Assembly: GCF_000265385.1 (NCBI RefSeq)
Contig: NC_018013.1
Span: 62,001 to 126,000, forward strand
DNA length: 64,000 nucleotides
Direction of reading: 5' to 3'
Source: Aequorivita sublithincola DSM 14238
GTDB lineage: Bacteria > Bacteroidota > Bacteroidia > Flavobacteriales > Flavobacteriaceae
Within the stretch, counting starts at the first letter, position 1. Each line of letters starts with the position of its first letter. Shown one piece after another: positions 1 through 9,658 of the stretch. The notes below the pieces were generated by a model. That model saw nothing but the letters and a program-made list of their open reading frames with translations. It searched no databases and had not been told where the DNA came from. The position numbers were made by a program, and so were the translations under genes.

Positions 1-309
1 AAACTTGTTGTGCTCCATCAAAACGCTTCCCGTTACATCGAAATGCACGCTGGATTCAGTTCCAAAAACCTCCAAACCATTGATGGCCTGCCGTAAATAG
101 ATATGGCGAACACCGCTGTTTTTACTTGTGCTTTCCTGTGAAATCACATAATCAGAACTTTTATTCTGAATTAATGTAGCTAAGGTTATTGTGCATTGCT
201 CCATAGCCTTTTGCGCCGCTTCCTTCTCTTTTTCGGCGTTTTTTTGTTGTGCCAAAATTGGAAGAGATGCCAAGCACAACATCATTAATACTAATGTAGA
301 TTTTTTCAT
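1..309 (-). CDS. Secreted protease N-terminus, probably M36 fungalysin type (partial)
   Basis: Only the first 103 codons lie in the window; the gene continues beyond the left edge. It opens with a cleavable signal peptide (lysines, then a hydrophobic stretch ending LPILA before QQ, residues 1-20). A charged helix follows, then a stretch containing YLRQAINGLEVFGTES around residues 70-86. That segment resembles the FTP propeptide of flavobacterial M36 (fungalysin) metalloproteases, which are exported and often carry a type IX secretion tail. The catalytic HExxH domain would lie outside the window, so the family call is an inference from the propeptide-like part alone. An ATG start is used. Confidence 0.55.
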   Translation of the reverse strand, partial: MKKSTLVLMMLCLASLPILAQQKNAEKEKEAAQKAMEQCTITLATLIQNKSSDYVISQESTSKNSGVRHIYLRQAINGLEVFGTESSVHFDVTGSVLMEHNKF

Positions 310-418
310 TTTAAATATAGAATTGGTTTAAGTGATAAATTTAAAGTAAAATCTTACATATTAATCAAATATTTTAGGTTAATTCATAAATTATTTAACA
401 TTATGAATAAATAAAGCA

Positions 419-444
419 TAAAAAAAGCCTCCCAATTGGGAGGC
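419..444 (-). terminator. Rho-independent terminator of the cold shock gene
   Basis: A perfect 7-bp stem, GCCTCCC-AATT-GGGAGGC (427-444), is followed on the minus strand by seven or more T residues. It lies 25 bp past the cold shock stop codon. Confidence 0.85.
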
Positions 445-468
445 TGTGTCTTAAAAAAATTGTGTGTA

Positions 469-660
469 TTAAAGCACTTTTACGTTTACCGCATTCAATC
501 CTTTTTTTCCTTCTTGTAGATCAAATTCTACTTCGTCACCTTCGCGAACTTCGTCGATTAGGCCTGTAACGTGTACAAAATGTTCTTTGTTTGTTCCTTC
601 TTCAGTGATAAAACCAAATCCTTTAGTGTCGTTGAAGAATTTTACTGTTCCTTTGTTCAT
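469..660 (-). CDS. Cold shock protein, CspA family
   Basis: A single cold shock domain of 63 residues, the usual length for the family. RNP1 is visible as KGFGFI (residues 13-18) and RNP2 as HFVHV (27-31). These proteins bind single-stranded RNA and DNA in the cytoplasm and melt secondary structure, acting as RNA chaperones. The gene is monocistronic: it has its own strong terminator and a TATCTTTG -7 element upstream. Several csp paralogues are usual in Flavobacteriaceae, so I give no letter suffix. Confidence 0.95.
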   Translation of the reverse strand: MNKGTVKFFNDTKGFGFITEEGTNKEHFVHVTGLIDEVREGDEVEFDLQEGKKGLNAVNVKVL

Positions 661-691
661 TGTATTTAAATAAAATAATTAATATAAGCCG

Positions 692-699
692 CAAAGATA
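692..699 (-). promoter_or_regulatory. Bacteroidota -7 element of the cold shock gene
   Basis: TATCTTTG on the minus strand fits the TAnnTTTG -7 consensus of Bacteroidota housekeeping promoters. It lies about 32 bp upstream of the ATG. No convincing -33 TTTG was found at the usual 19-bp spacing. Confidence 0.55.
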
Positions 700-812
700 G
701 TATTATTATTGACAAATTATGATTTTAACAAGAATTATTTTAAAAAACTAAAATCGCAACGTTTCTTCTAGTCATTAAATCTTGAGTAATCAAATTCAGT
801 TAAGCCAATTAA

Positions 813-2495
813 TTAGTTACTTTCAACTTTTCTTTTTTTACTTTCAACCTTATTATTCAACCATTCTGGATAATCCGTATTATCCTCTGCTTCTAAGATT
901 GTTATTGATTGGTCAGTCTCCGTTTTTAATAAGTCCTTTTGCTTCAAATTCAAAATTTCTCCAGCAGTCTGTAGCCCCGAATAACCAGCTCCTGCAACTC
1001 CGTGGCTTACGATACTGGCACCGCACAAATAGAGATTTTTTATTTCGCTTTTGGCTTTATATGCGAATGGCCCAATTTGCATTAGTTTTTTTTCGGTTCC
1101 ATAAACACTTCCGTCCGTTGAATTTATGTAATATTGGTTCGTGATAGGCGTGCCCAATTCTTTATGAACAATATGTTCTCGAATATTAGGTAATACTTTC
1201 TCCAAAGTTTTTATCATTTTCTCTGTAAGCAATTCTTTAAACTGAAGATATTCTTCGGAACGAGGTTCTTTTTCGTCTTTAAATTTTTCAAAAAGTTTAT
1301 AATCTAGATATGTGATCGCTTCAATACTATGGTGTTTTCCGTCAAAACTAGAAGGATCTTTTAAGGTTGTGCAACTAACAAACATTCCTTCAATTGCCTC
1401 ATCATTTGTTATATCTGGCATCATCATTCGCTCGTAAACCCTATCCATATCTTCGTTTGGCATTAACCAAATATTTCCAGAATCGAGTCCGGCAGCTTTC
1501 ACATCCATAGCCACAGTAAGGAAAAGCATTAAAGAGGAGCAAGAATACTTCGTTCTATTTAATTTTTTCTGAAGGCTTTTACTCAAGTTTTCTTCACCTA
1601 TAAGTTTTTGATAGGTGATATTTGGATCTGCATTGGAAATGACTTGTTTTGCAAACAACTTCTCCCCGCTTTCCAATTCCACGCCAATAACGGTTTTTTT
1701 CTTTCCTCCTTCTAAAAGGATTTTTTTAACAGATTGCTGCGTTTTTACAATTCCATTATGCTTTTTGATTGCTGTTGTCATCGCCTTTACAATCGCGCCG
1801 CCGCCGCCGCAAGGATAAAAACCGCCGTGAAAATAATGATCCATAACTGCACAATGCAACGGGAAACTCGCTTTTGCAGGAGCAAGCCCGTGATCGCCAA
1901 ACTGAATATTGAGAATTTTTTTGAGCAATGGATCTTTAATATGCCAATCAATAACTCTTTTTAAGCTAAATAGCGCATACTTACCCATATGCTTAGTGCG
2001 AAAAGGAATAGTGAGATGTTGCCAAAATCCTTCAACATTTGGAAGCTTTTGTAGCTCGGAGCTTACAGTTCTGACAAGGTTTAAGTACTTTTTTATATTA
2101 TTTTCTTCCTTTGGAAATTTTTCAACCAAAGCCGAAACCAAATCATCAAAATTTCCTGGAAAGTTAAAACGTTCCTCACCAATGTAAGCGTGCTCGTATG
2201 CTGAAGGATTCATTCTGAAAAAAGTAAGATCGTCCGCAATCCCCAATGATTCATATAGTTTTGCTGTGGATTGCCCTTTTTCCAATAGCCCAACATAATG
2301 AACGCCTGGCGTAAAACGATGTCCATTTAGATAAAAACTGTGGCACCAACCCCCGGGAACGTCGTGTTGTTCTAAAACTAAGACTTTCTGGCCAGCACGC
2401 GACAAAATAATAGCTGCCGTAAGTCCGCCAACGCCACTGCCTATAATAATTGTATCAAAATGACTTTCAGGAAAATTAGACGAATTATTTTTCAA
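813..2495 (-). CDS. FAD-dependent oxidoreductase, RetSat/phytoene desaturase (CrtI) type
   Basis: A 560-residue flavoprotein of the carotenoid desaturase/isomerase and all-trans-retinol saturase group. The N-terminal dinucleotide-binding motif GSGVGG sits at residues 19-24, followed by LEQHDVPGGWCHSF, typical of these enzymes. Near the C-terminus LYLCGASIVSHGVAGAGYSG matches the second FAD-contacting motif. The long middle part should bind a hydrophobic polyene. Which substrate is used cannot be read from sequence; no carotenoid genes are adjacent. The start codon is TTG, with no in-frame ATG close by upstream. The C-terminal 40 residues are charged and unlikely to be catalytic. Confidence 0.82.
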   Translation of the reverse strand: MKNNSSNFPESHFDTIIIGSGVGGLTAAIILSRAGQKVLVLEQHDVPGGWCHSFYLNGHRFTPGVHYVGLLEKGQSTAKLYESLGIADDLTFFRMNPSAYEHAYIGEERFNFPGNFDDLVSALVEKFPKEENNIKKYLNLVRTVSSELQKLPNVEGFWQHLTIPFRTKHMGKYALFSLKRVIDWHIKDPLLKKILNIQFGDHGLAPAKASFPLHCAVMDHYFHGGFYPCGGGGAIVKAMTTAIKKHNGIVKTQQSVKKILLEGGKKKTVIGVELESGEKLFAKQVISNADPNITYQKLIGEENLSKSLQKKLNRTKYSCSSLMLFLTVAMDVKAAGLDSGNIWLMPNEDMDRVYERMMMPDITNDEAIEGMFVSCTTLKDPSSFDGKHHSIEAITYLDYKLFEKFKDEKEPRSEEYLQFKELLTEKMIKTLEKVLPNIREHIVHKELGTPITNQYYINSTDGSVYGTEKKLMQIGPFAYKAKSEIKNLYLCGASIVSHGVAGAGYSGLQTAGEILNLKQKDLLKTETDQSITILEAEDNTDYPEWLNNKVESKKRKVESN

Positions 2496-2589
2496 GCTTA
2501 TATTTCTGTTTAAAATTCTTTATACGAATCTAAACAAATCTATCACTTTTCTTCAGAAAGAAATACGGCTAGTTGAAAATTTCAAAAAT

Positions 2590-3795
2590 TTACAATTCGA
2601 CTATGACCTGATTTCTCATAATATCATCAAAAGTTTCTCTTTTTCTAATTAAATGTGCTTTGTCTTTATACCAAAGCACTTCCGCTGGGCGGTAACGAGA
2701 GTTATAATTGCTCGCCATAGTGAAGCAATACGCGCCTGCATTGTGAAAAGAAAGAATATCGCCTTCGTGAATTTCCGGAATTCTACGATTGTTTGCAAAT
2801 GTGTCCGTCTCGCAGATATAACCAGTTACTGTGTAAAAACGATCTCTTCCTTTAGGGCGAGAAATGTTTGAAATTTCGTGTTGCGAACCGTAAAGCATCG
2901 GACGGATTAAATGATTGAAACCGCTATCAACTTGAGCGAAAACTGTGGAAGTGGTTTGTTTTATAACATTTACATTTACTAAAAACTGTCCGGCTTCACT
3001 CACCAAAAATTTTCCTGGCTCAAAAGCCAATGTTAGTTTTTTACCGTATTTTTTACTGAATTCATTAAAACGTTTGCTCAGTTTTTTACCAAGCTCTTCA
3101 ACGTTTGTTTCAATATCGCCTTCTTTATAAGGAACTTTAAAACCACTTCCGAAGTCAATAAATTCAAGATTATCAAAATTTTCTGCTGCATTGAAAAGTA
3201 TTTCTGAAGCGTAAAGAAAAACATCAATATCAAGAATATCACTTCCTGTATGCATATGAATTCCGTTGATATTCATCCCTGTATTTTCAACAATACGCTT
3301 AAGCAAAGGCATTTGGTGGATTGAAATTCCAAACTTACTATCAATATGCCCCACGGAAATGTTAGCATTTCCGCCTGCCATTACGTGTGGGTTTATGCGA
3401 ATGCAAACTGGAGTTTTAGGATGCTTTGTTCCAAACTGCTCCAATATAGAAAGATTGTCAATATTTATCTGCACGCCGAGTTTTACAGCTTTTTCTATTT
3501 CTTCCAGAGAAATTCCGTTAGGCGTATAAATAATAATTTCAGGTTTTGCGCCTGCTTCCAAGCCGAGCATCACTTCTTGGATTGAAACCGTATCTAAACC
3601 ACTACCCATATTAATGAGTAATTTCAAAACTGAAATATTTGAAAGCGCTTTTACGGCATAATATATTCTCAACTTCTCTACCTTATCAAAAGCGCTGGTC
3701 AAACGTTTATACTGCTTTTCAATTTTAGCAGCGTCATAAACATAAACTGGGCTCCCAAATTCTTGGGCAATTACCAAAAGGTCTTGATTTTTCAT
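2590..3795 (-). CDS. lysA: Diaminopimelate decarboxylase
   Basis: A fold-type III PLP decarboxylase of 401 residues, close to the family norm. It catalyses the last step of lysine synthesis, meso-diaminopimelate to L-lysine. The PLP lysine is K49 in YYAVKALSN. The HTGSDI motif follows, then EPGKFLV, where most homologues have EPGR. The C-terminal GAYCFTMASNYNSRYRPAEV segment supplies substrate and PLP contacts. The ATG start is well placed. It stands alone, with no other lysine gene nearby, which is common in Flavobacteriaceae. Confidence 0.95.
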   Translation of the reverse strand: MKNQDLLVIAQEFGSPVYVYDAAKIEKQYKRLTSAFDKVEKLRIYYAVKALSNISVLKLLINMGSGLDTVSIQEVMLGLEAGAKPEIIIYTPNGISLEEIEKAVKLGVQINIDNLSILEQFGTKHPKTPVCIRINPHVMAGGNANISVGHIDSKFGISIHQMPLLKRIVENTGMNINGIHMHTGSDILDIDVFLYASEILFNAAENFDNLEFIDFGSGFKVPYKEGDIETNVEELGKKLSKRFNEFSKKYGKKLTLAFEPGKFLVSEAGQFLVNVNVIKQTTSTVFAQVDSGFNHLIRPMLYGSQHEISNISRPKGRDRFYTVTGYICETDTFANNRRIPEIHEGDILSFHNAGAYCFTMASNYNSRYRPAEVLWYKDKAHLIRKRETFDDIMRNQVIVEL

Positions 3796-3950
3796 CGGTG
3801 AAAAGTGAGTTTTTAAAAATTAAGGCGTAAAAATAAGGATGTCTTCAGAAATACTTCATTAATAATCAATTAAAATTTCAATTTATCAACTTTTGAAAAT
3901 GTGCTTCTATAAACCTTCAAAAAACATTAGTGCATTCCTGTTACATTTGT

Positions 3951-3958
3951 TATTTTTG
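3951..3958 (+). promoter_or_regulatory. Candidate -7 element of sucC
   Basis: TATTTTTG fits TAnnTTTG and lies 30 bp upstream of the sucC ATG. Its position argues against the longer reading frame that would start at 3893. The -33 region is only weakly matched. Confidence 0.45.
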
Positions 3959-3988
3959 CAATCCATAAACAAGAACAAAACCGCTACT

Positions 3989-5179
3989 ATGAATTTACAC
4001 GAATACCAAGGAAAAGAAATCTTAAACAGTTTTGGCGTTGAAATACAACGCGGCATCGTGGCAACTACTCCAAAAGAGGCAGTAGAAGCCGCAAAAAAAC
4101 TTACAGAAACAACCGGAACGGGCTGGCACGTAATTAAGGCTCAAGTTCACGCAGGTGGTCGTGGTAAAGGTGGTGGTGTAAAACTTGCGAAGAACTTACA
4201 AGAAGTTGAAACGATTGCAGGAAACATCATTGGGATGGATCTTGTAACTCCACAAACTTCTGCTGAAGGGAAACGAGTTCATCAAGTTTTGGTTACTGAA
4301 GATGTTTATTACCCTGGTGATAGCGAGCCAGAAGAATATTATATGAGTGTTCTTTTAAACCGCTCTACAGGAAGAAACATGATTATGTATTCTACCGAAG
4401 GTGGAATGGATATTGAAACCGTTGCTGAAGAAACTCCGCATTTAATTTTTACTGAAGAAGTTGATCCAGCTGTTGGCCTTTTGGGCTTTCAAGCTAGAAG
4501 AGTCGCTTTCAACCTTGGATTGAGCGGCAAAGCCTTTAAGGAAATGACAAAATTTGTTACTGCACTTTACAAAGCATATAATGAATCTGATTCTTCTCTT
4601 TTCGAAATAAATCCTGTTTTAAAAACAAGTGACGATAGAATTATTGCGGTTGATGCTAAAGTGAGTATTGACGACAATGCACTTTTCCGTCATAAAGATT
4701 ATATGGAAATGCGCGACAAACGCGAGGAAAATCCTGTAGAAGTTGAAGCACAAGAAAAAGGACTAAACTATGTGGATCTTGACGGAAACGTTGGTTGTAT
4801 GGTTAATGGCGCCGGACTTGCAATGGCAACAATGGATCTTATTAAGCAAGCTGGTGGTGAGCCTGCAAACTTTCTTGACGTAGGTGGAACTGCAAATGCT
4901 GAGCGAGTTGAAGCTGCTTTCAAATTAATTTTGAAAGACCCGAACGTAAAAGCAATTTTGGTAAATATTTTTGGTGGAATCGTACGTTGCGACCGTGTGG
5001 CACAAGGAATTATTGACGCTTATAAAAATATGGGAACTATCAATGTGCCTATCATTGTGCGTTTACAAGGAACAAATGCAGATGTTGCAAAGAAAATGAT
5101 TGATGACAGCGGATTGGATGTTCAAAGTGCGATTGAATTTCAAGAAGCTGCAGATAAAGTGAAAGCTGTATTGGCCTAA
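3989..5179 (+). CDS. sucC: Succinyl-CoA synthetase (ADP-forming), beta subunit
   Basis: Beta subunit of succinate-CoA ligase in the citric acid cycle; it pairs with SucD, which is not in this window. The frame is open from 3893, but the protein family starts MNLHEYQGKEIL, so I place the start at ATG 3989, giving 396 residues. The N-terminal ATP-grasp part shows KAQVHAGGRGKGGGV; the C-terminal CoA-ligase part has NIFGGIVRCD and VRLQGTNA. Separation of sucC from sucD is normal in Bacteroidota. A strong hairpin terminator follows. Confidence 0.96.
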   Translation: MNLHEYQGKEILNSFGVEIQRGIVATTPKEAVEAAKKLTETTGTGWHVIKAQVHAGGRGKGGGVKLAKNLQEVETIAGNIIGMDLVTPQTSAEGKRVHQVLVTEDVYYPGDSEPEEYYMSVLLNRSTGRNMIMYSTEGGMDIETVAEETPHLIFTEEVDPAVGLLGFQARRVAFNLGLSGKAFKEMTKFVTALYKAYNESDSSLFEINPVLKTSDDRIIAVDAKVSIDDNALFRHKDYMEMRDKREENPVEVEAQEKGLNYVDLDGNVGCMVNGAGLAMATMDLIKQAGGEPANFLDVGGTANAERVEAAFKLILKDPNVKAILVNIFGGIVRCDRVAQGIIDAYKNMGTINVPIIVRLQGTNADVAKKMIDDSGLDVQSAIEFQEAADKVKAVLA

Positions 5180-5202
5180 CTATCATCAACATAAACTATT
5201 GA

Positions 5203-5237
5203 AAAAGCCTTTTGGATTTGTCTGAAAGGCTTTTTTT
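5203..5237. terminator. Bidirectional terminator between sucC and the DUF2254 gene
   Basis: Stem AAAGCCTTT...AAAGGCTTT with a T-run on the plus side and A-rich flank on the other side, so it can stop both converging genes. It touches the stop codon of the minus-strand neighbour. Confidence 0.8.
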
Positions 5238-6528
5238 ATGACTCTTTTTTCAATCCCGCTAAGGCTCTTAAAATACGGTCGTCTTTTTTAGAATCAAAAT
5301 CCATATCGCTTATTAAAACATCCAATTCTTCTGTAATTTCCGTTGTATATGATTTGTCTTCTACTGGTTGATTTTGTAAATACTTCAACATCCAAATCAA
5401 TTTTTGCACTACTATCGGATCGTGTTTGCAATAGGTGCGCAAAGAAGCCATAACGTTATAAAGCAATTCTTTAAATTGGATAATGGCAATTTTTATATGA
5501 GCTTCATTCTCAGTTATTAGTACGCCTGTATCATTCTTTTTCATTCGAAGCGCAAAGAGTTCGGTTAAATAATCAATAGCGTTAACAGCGGTTCCTGGAT
5601 CATTTATTCCAGGCGACATTGCTTTTACAGCAATCTCGGTAATTTGTTTAAACGCTAAGGTATAATTGTCGCGAATGTATTCTCCTCGCGCGAAATTTAT
5701 ATTTGAAAATATATCATCTACAATCTTTTTATCCAGCAGTTTACTCGTTTTTAAAACTGAATTGTTCTTCAAAACAAACAAGCCTTTTGGCACCGTTATA
5801 TAAACACGAACATCATTCTCTTTACAAATATCGGTTATGTTTTTAATTGAAATATTCTGAAAATAACCACTTCTATTAGAAGTATAACTGTGCCATTCCG
5901 TAGTATCTGGAAAATGCGCAACAAGCATTTTAGAAGCTTTCTCTTCGGCTTCAATAACTTCATTTAGTCGATCTATCGCCTCAGCATAAATTCCGTCCAT
6001 TATATTATTTATCTGAATGCTTTGCGAAATATTATGAATGAAAAATATAAAAGCTGAAAGACAAACAATAGTAAAGAAAACACCTAGAAGTATAGAAAAA
6101 CCAGGAAGAGTATATTTCTCTTCGCTAGTATTTACAGAAAAAAGGGTAAATATATTATAAACGATTGTCGCTAAAAAAACACCTAATATAATTTGATGTC
6201 TTTTGTTAGAAATAAGTCCTGGAAGCAAGCGCGGCGAAAAATTACTCGATGCCTGACTCAACAATAGCATCACCATTGAAAAACTGAAAACCATCATAGA
6301 AATTAGGCCACCAATACACGTACTCAGCACATTAAGCGCAGTATCACCATCTTCCACCATTAGCATAGGGAAAACATCGATTATTTTTCTAGAAATACCT
6401 TGTTTCTCTAAAATAATCATTCCTAAAGCTAGGAAGAATCCTGCTGTCGCTATAAGTGATGGATAAAAAGCAATTTTACTTTTTACAGTTCTAAAAAAAG
6501 TAGCAATTCGTATAAAGAAATGTTTCAT
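5236..6528 (-). CDS. DUF2254 family inner-membrane protein
   Basis: A 430-residue membrane protein of the DUF2254 family, of unknown function. Four hydrophobic segments occupy the first third (about residues 20-40, 65-90, 112-132 and 143-170). The long soluble part includes the conserved stretch AVKAMSPGINDPGTAVNAIDYL around residues 305-325, a signature of the family. A transport or mechanosensing role has been suggested for relatives but is not established. It converges with sucC over a shared terminator. The ATG start sits at the first hydrophobic region. Confidence 0.85.
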   Translation of the reverse strand: MKHFFIRIATFFRTVKSKIAFYPSLIATAGFFLALGMIILEKQGISRKIIDVFPMLMVEDGDTALNVLSTCIGGLISMMVFSFSMVMLLLSQASSNFSPRLLPGLISNKRHQIILGVFLATIVYNIFTLFSVNTSEEKYTLPGFSILLGVFFTIVCLSAFIFFIHNISQSIQINNIMDGIYAEAIDRLNEVIEAEEKASKMLVAHFPDTTEWHSYTSNRSGYFQNISIKNITDICKENDVRVYITVPKGLFVLKNNSVLKTSKLLDKKIVDDIFSNINFARGEYIRDNYTLAFKQITEIAVKAMSPGINDPGTAVNAIDYLTELFALRMKKNDTGVLITENEAHIKIAIIQFKELLYNVMASLRTYCKHDPIVVQKLIWMLKYLQNQPVEDKSYTTEITEELDVLISDMDFDSKKDDRILRALAGLKKES

Positions 6529-6658
6529 CTGAATTTTTTATAAGACATAATGACATATAAAAATCATTGAATTCGGTCAGAATGTCTTGTTTTTAACAAT
6601 GGAATTGTTGTTGACTATTGATTAATGAAATTAGTAAAAATTTAAACAATATAGACCT

Positions 6659-7087
6659 ATGAAAACAGTTAATAAAAACAATATGTGGTTGCCAGGACTT
6701 TTGGACAATTTATTTTTAGAGAATCGTCTTGATGGCTTAAATAATTATGAAACATTTAGCAATCCAGCGATAAATATCATCGAAAATTTGCCGAATTTTG
6801 TAGTCGAATTGGCAGTGCCTGGATTAAAGAAAGAAGATTTTACCATTGAATTTGAGGAAGATACACTAAAAGTGGCCTCTAAGAAGGTAGAAGAGAAGAA
6901 AGAAGAAACTGATTCTAAATTTAGAAGAAGGGAATTCAATTTTAAGAGTTTTGAACGCTCTTTTAAACTTCCAGAAAACATAAAAACTGAAGATATTCAG
7001 GCCAATTACGAAAATGGAATCCTGAGAGTCACGCTTCCAAAGATGGAAGAAAAGAAAGTATTGAAGAAAATGGTTGAGATTTCATAA
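6659..7087 (+). CDS. Small heat shock protein, Hsp20/alpha-crystallin family
   Basis: A 142-residue ATP-independent holdase chaperone. The alpha-crystallin domain runs from about residue 38 to 132: it contains VVELAVPGLKKEDFTIEFEE, then the conserved ENGILRVTLPK near the C-terminus. A short C-terminal tail follows. The gene stands alone between divergently and convergently transcribed neighbours. Such genes are usually heat induced, but I see no clear CIRCE or sigma-32-like site in the 130 bp upstream. Confidence 0.95.
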   Translation: MKTVNKNNMWLPGLLDNLFLENRLDGLNNYETFSNPAINIIENLPNFVVELAVPGLKKEDFTIEFEEDTLKVASKKVEEKKEETDSKFRRREFNFKSFERSFKLPENIKTEDIQANYENGILRVTLPKMEEKKVLKKMVEIS

Positions 7088-7160
7088 TTGAAATTTAATT
7101 TGGTTAGTTAGTTGAAAATGACCGCGTGCTACTCAATCGGTGCGCGGTTTTTTCATGGGA

Positions 7161-8015
7161 TTAATTCGTACCTCTTCTTCGTCTTCCCCCTGTGCTTTTC
7201 TGCTCTCTTTTTAAATTTCGTTCTTCTCGTCTAATAACTTCCGGTTTTTTAGGCTCTTCTTTTATTTGTCGACTTTCTTTTCCGTAAACTTTTGGCATTC
7301 CATCGCTATCCTTTACTGAATCTCTTAGTGTTTTCAACTCTTCCGAAGTAAGGTCTCGCCACTCTCCTACTGGTAAATCTCCCAATACTAAATTCATAAT
7401 TCGGATTCGCTGTAGCGCAACAACTTCATACCCCAAATATTCGCACATTCTACGAATCTGTCTATTTAAGCCTTGAACCAAAAATATTTTAAATTCAAAA
7501 CGGCTAATGCGTTCTACTTTGCAACGTTTAGTTACCGTGTCCAAAATTGGAATTCCCGAGCCCATTCTTTTTATAAATTCGTCAGTAACGTGTCTATCAA
7601 CTTTTACAATGTATTCTTTTTCGTGTGCGTTGCCAGCGCGAAGAATTTTGTTTACAATATCGCCTTCATTCGTCAACAAAAGTAATCCTTCACTAGGTTT
7701 GTCCAATCTTCCAACGGGAAAAATTCGTTCGGGATGATTTACAAAATCCACTACATTATCATCAAAACGGGTATCTGTAGTGCAAGTTATTCCAACTGGT
7801 TTGTTCAGCATTATGAACACTTCCTTCGTGTTTTCGGCAATTGGTTTTCCATCCACACAAACGGTATCACCGGGCATAACTCTATCGCCAAGGGTGCTTT
7901 TTTCTCCATTTATAGTTACGCGACCTTTTTCAATTAACGTATCGGCTTCGCGACGAGAGCAAAATCCACTATCGCTAATGGCTTTGTTTATTCTAACGGA
8001 ATCTGGATGGTTCAT
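7161..8015 (-). CDS. rluF: 23S rRNA pseudouridine synthase, RluF/RsuA family
   Basis: Converts a uridine in rRNA to pseudouridine. An S4 RNA-binding domain ([18 protein letters not shown]) is followed by the RsuA-type catalytic domain with [15 protein letters not shown], whose Asp is the nucleophile, and [14 protein letters not shown], typical of the RluF branch. The C-terminal 50 residues are basic and low complexity. The frame is open to 8051, but a TATCTTTG -7 element at 8027-8034 lies inside that extension. I therefore start at ATG 8015 ([10 protein letters not shown]), giving 284 residues. The exact target nucleotide is inferred from family resemblance only. Confidence 0.88.
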   Translation of the reverse strand: MNHPDSVRINKAISDSGFCSRREADTLIEKGRVTINGEKSTLGDRVMPGDTVCVDGKPIAENTKEVFIMLNKPVGITCTTDTRFDDNVVDFVNHPERIFPVGRLDKPSEGLLLLTNEGDIVNKILRAGNAHEKEYIVKVDRHVTDEFIKRMGSGIPILDTVTKRCKVERISRFEFKIFLVQGLNRQIRRMCEYLGYEVVALQRIRIMNLVLGDLPVGEWRDLTSEELKTLRDSVKDSDGMPKVYGKESRQIKEEPKKPEVIRREERNLKREQKSTGGRRRRGTN

Positions 8016-8026
8016 TTTTTTTTTTA

Positions 8027-8034
8027 CAAAGATA
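8027..8034 (-). promoter_or_regulatory. -7 promoter element that decides the rluF start
   Basis: TATCTTTG on the minus strand, 12 bp upstream of ATG 8015. If this is the promoter, the longer frame starting at 8051 cannot be the translated form. Confidence 0.55.
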
Positions 8035-8128
8035 CCATTATTGAAGGGCAAAAGGAAAAGGTTAAAATTGATTTAATTCGTCTATTAAACTTTCTGAAAA
8101 ATTGTAGATTCATCAAAAAATTTAAAAA

Positions 8129-9658
8129 ATGGCAATACTCGGTTCAATTATAAAAGCAGCGATCGACCTTCGAGGAGCAATAGTTTCAGAAAATTCTCCT
8201 ACTGAATCACAAACTGAAGTACTTAAAAAACTTCTTGAAACGGCAAAAGACACGGCTTTCGGTAAATATTACGGTTTTGCTAAAATTCTTGAAGCAGAAG
8301 ATATTCAGAAAATATTTGCTGAAAAAGTTCCCTATTTCGATTATCACGAAATGGAAACGGAATGGTGGAGCAAAACTCAAGAAGGTTTAGAAGATATTAC
8401 TTGGCCCGGATGCCCAAAATATTTTGCACGAAGTAGCGGAACAACTGGAAAAACCTCTAAAAAAATTCCTGTAACTGATGACATGATAGAAGCCATTCGC
8501 ACTTCAGGAATTAAACAAGTTGGTGCATTGACAAATTTTGATATCGCTTCAGAATTTTATGATAAGGAGATAATGATGCTTGGTAGTAGCACAAATTTGG
8601 AGGCACAAAATCAATTTCTGGAAGGCGAGATAAGCGGAATTAGTGCAAGCAATATTCCCTTTTGGTTTCGTGGATTCTACAAACCAGGTGAAGAAATTGC
8701 CTTAATGGAAGATTGGGACGAAAAAGTAGAAACCATCTGCAAGCGAGCGAAAGACTGGGATATTGGCGCATTAAGCGGGATTCCTTCCTGGATGGAATTG
8801 ATGATGAAAAAAGTAATGGAATATCACGGCGCAAAGAATATTCACGAGGTTTGGCCCAACTTGAAAGTTTATACTACTGGCGGCGTAGCTTTTCAACCCT
8901 ATGAAAAGAGTTTTAATCAATTGTTGGCGCATCCTATAATTGTTATTGATACGTATCTGGCTTCCGAAGGCTTTTTGGCTTTTCAAAATAGACCCGATAC
9001 TACTTCAATGAAACTGGTTACGGACAATGGAATTTATTTTGAATTTGTTCCCTTCAAACCTGAATATATTAACGAGGACGGTTCACTATCCCAAGATGCT
9101 CCTGCCCTAACCCTGGCAGAAGTTGAGACAGACACAGATTATGTTTTGATTATTAGTACCGTTTCAGGTGCTTGGCGTTATTTAATTGGAGATACAATCG
9201 CTTTTACAGATGTTGAAAAAGCAGAGATTAAAATTACGGGACGTACTAAATTCTTCCTAAACGTAGTAGGTTCACAACTTTCGGTAAATAAAATGGAAGT
9301 CGCTTTACGCGAAATGGAGGATAAATTTGATATAAAAATCCCAGAATTTACTTTAGCCGCAGTGAAAATTAACGATGAATTTCATCATCACTGGTATTTG
9401 GGAACTGAAACCGATATTAATTCTGAAGAAATCGCGCAGGCTTTGGATGAAGCTTTAAAAGAGGCCAATAAAAACTACGAAGTTGCACGTTCTAAAGCTT
9501 TGAAAGGCGTAAAAGTAACTACCGTGAGTACTGAAGTATTCCAAGAATGGAATGCCAAAAACAAAAAGAAAGGCGGACAGGTAAAGATGGAAAAGGTTAT
9601 GGGTGAAGAAAAGTTTGCAGATTGGGAAGCGTTTGTGAAAGCTGAAACTTCAAAATAA
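8129..9658 (+). CDS. GH3 auxin-responsive promoter family protein (acyl-adenylate ligase fold)
   Basis: A 509-residue member of the GH3 family, related to plant enzymes that adenylate a carboxylic acid and join it to an amino acid. The phosphate-binding motif ARSSGTTGKTSKKIPV (about residues 103-118) is intact, and GRTKFFLNVVGSQLSVNK carries the ATP-contacting hinge region near residue 370. The gene is frequent in Bacteroidota, where substrates are not established; I do not infer auxin metabolism. It converges end to end with the minus-strand zinc protease: the two reading frames abut at 9658/9659. Confidence 0.88.
   Translation: MAILGSIIKAAIDLRGAIVSENSPTESQTEVLKKLLETAKDTAFGKYYGFAKILEAEDIQKIFAEKVPYFDYHEMETEWWSKTQEGLEDITWPGCPKYFARSSGTTGKTSKKIPVTDDMIEAIRTSGIKQVGALTNFDIASEFYDKEIMMLGSSTNLEAQNQFLEGEISGISASNIPFWFRGFYKPGEEIALMEDWDEKVETICKRAKDWDIGALSGIPSWMELMMKKVMEYHGAKNIHEVWPNLKVYTTGGVAFQPYEKSFNQLLAHPIIVIDTYLASEGFLAFQNRPDTTSMKLVTDNGIYFEFVPFKPEYINEDGSLSQDAPALTLAEVETDTDYVLIISTVSGAWRYLIGDTIAFTDVEKAEIKITGRTKFFLNVVGSQLSVNKMEVALREMEDKFDIKIPEFTLAAVKINDEFHHHWYLGTETDINSEEIAQALDEALKEANKNYEVARSKALKGVKVTTVSTEVFQEWNAKNKKKGGQVKMEKVMGEEKFADWEAFVKAETSK

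Noticed and set aside
782..1144. Plus-strand frames opposite the FAD oxidoreductase (and similar shadows elsewhere)
   Set aside because: They lie antisense to strongly conserved genes and have no family resemblance or start signals.
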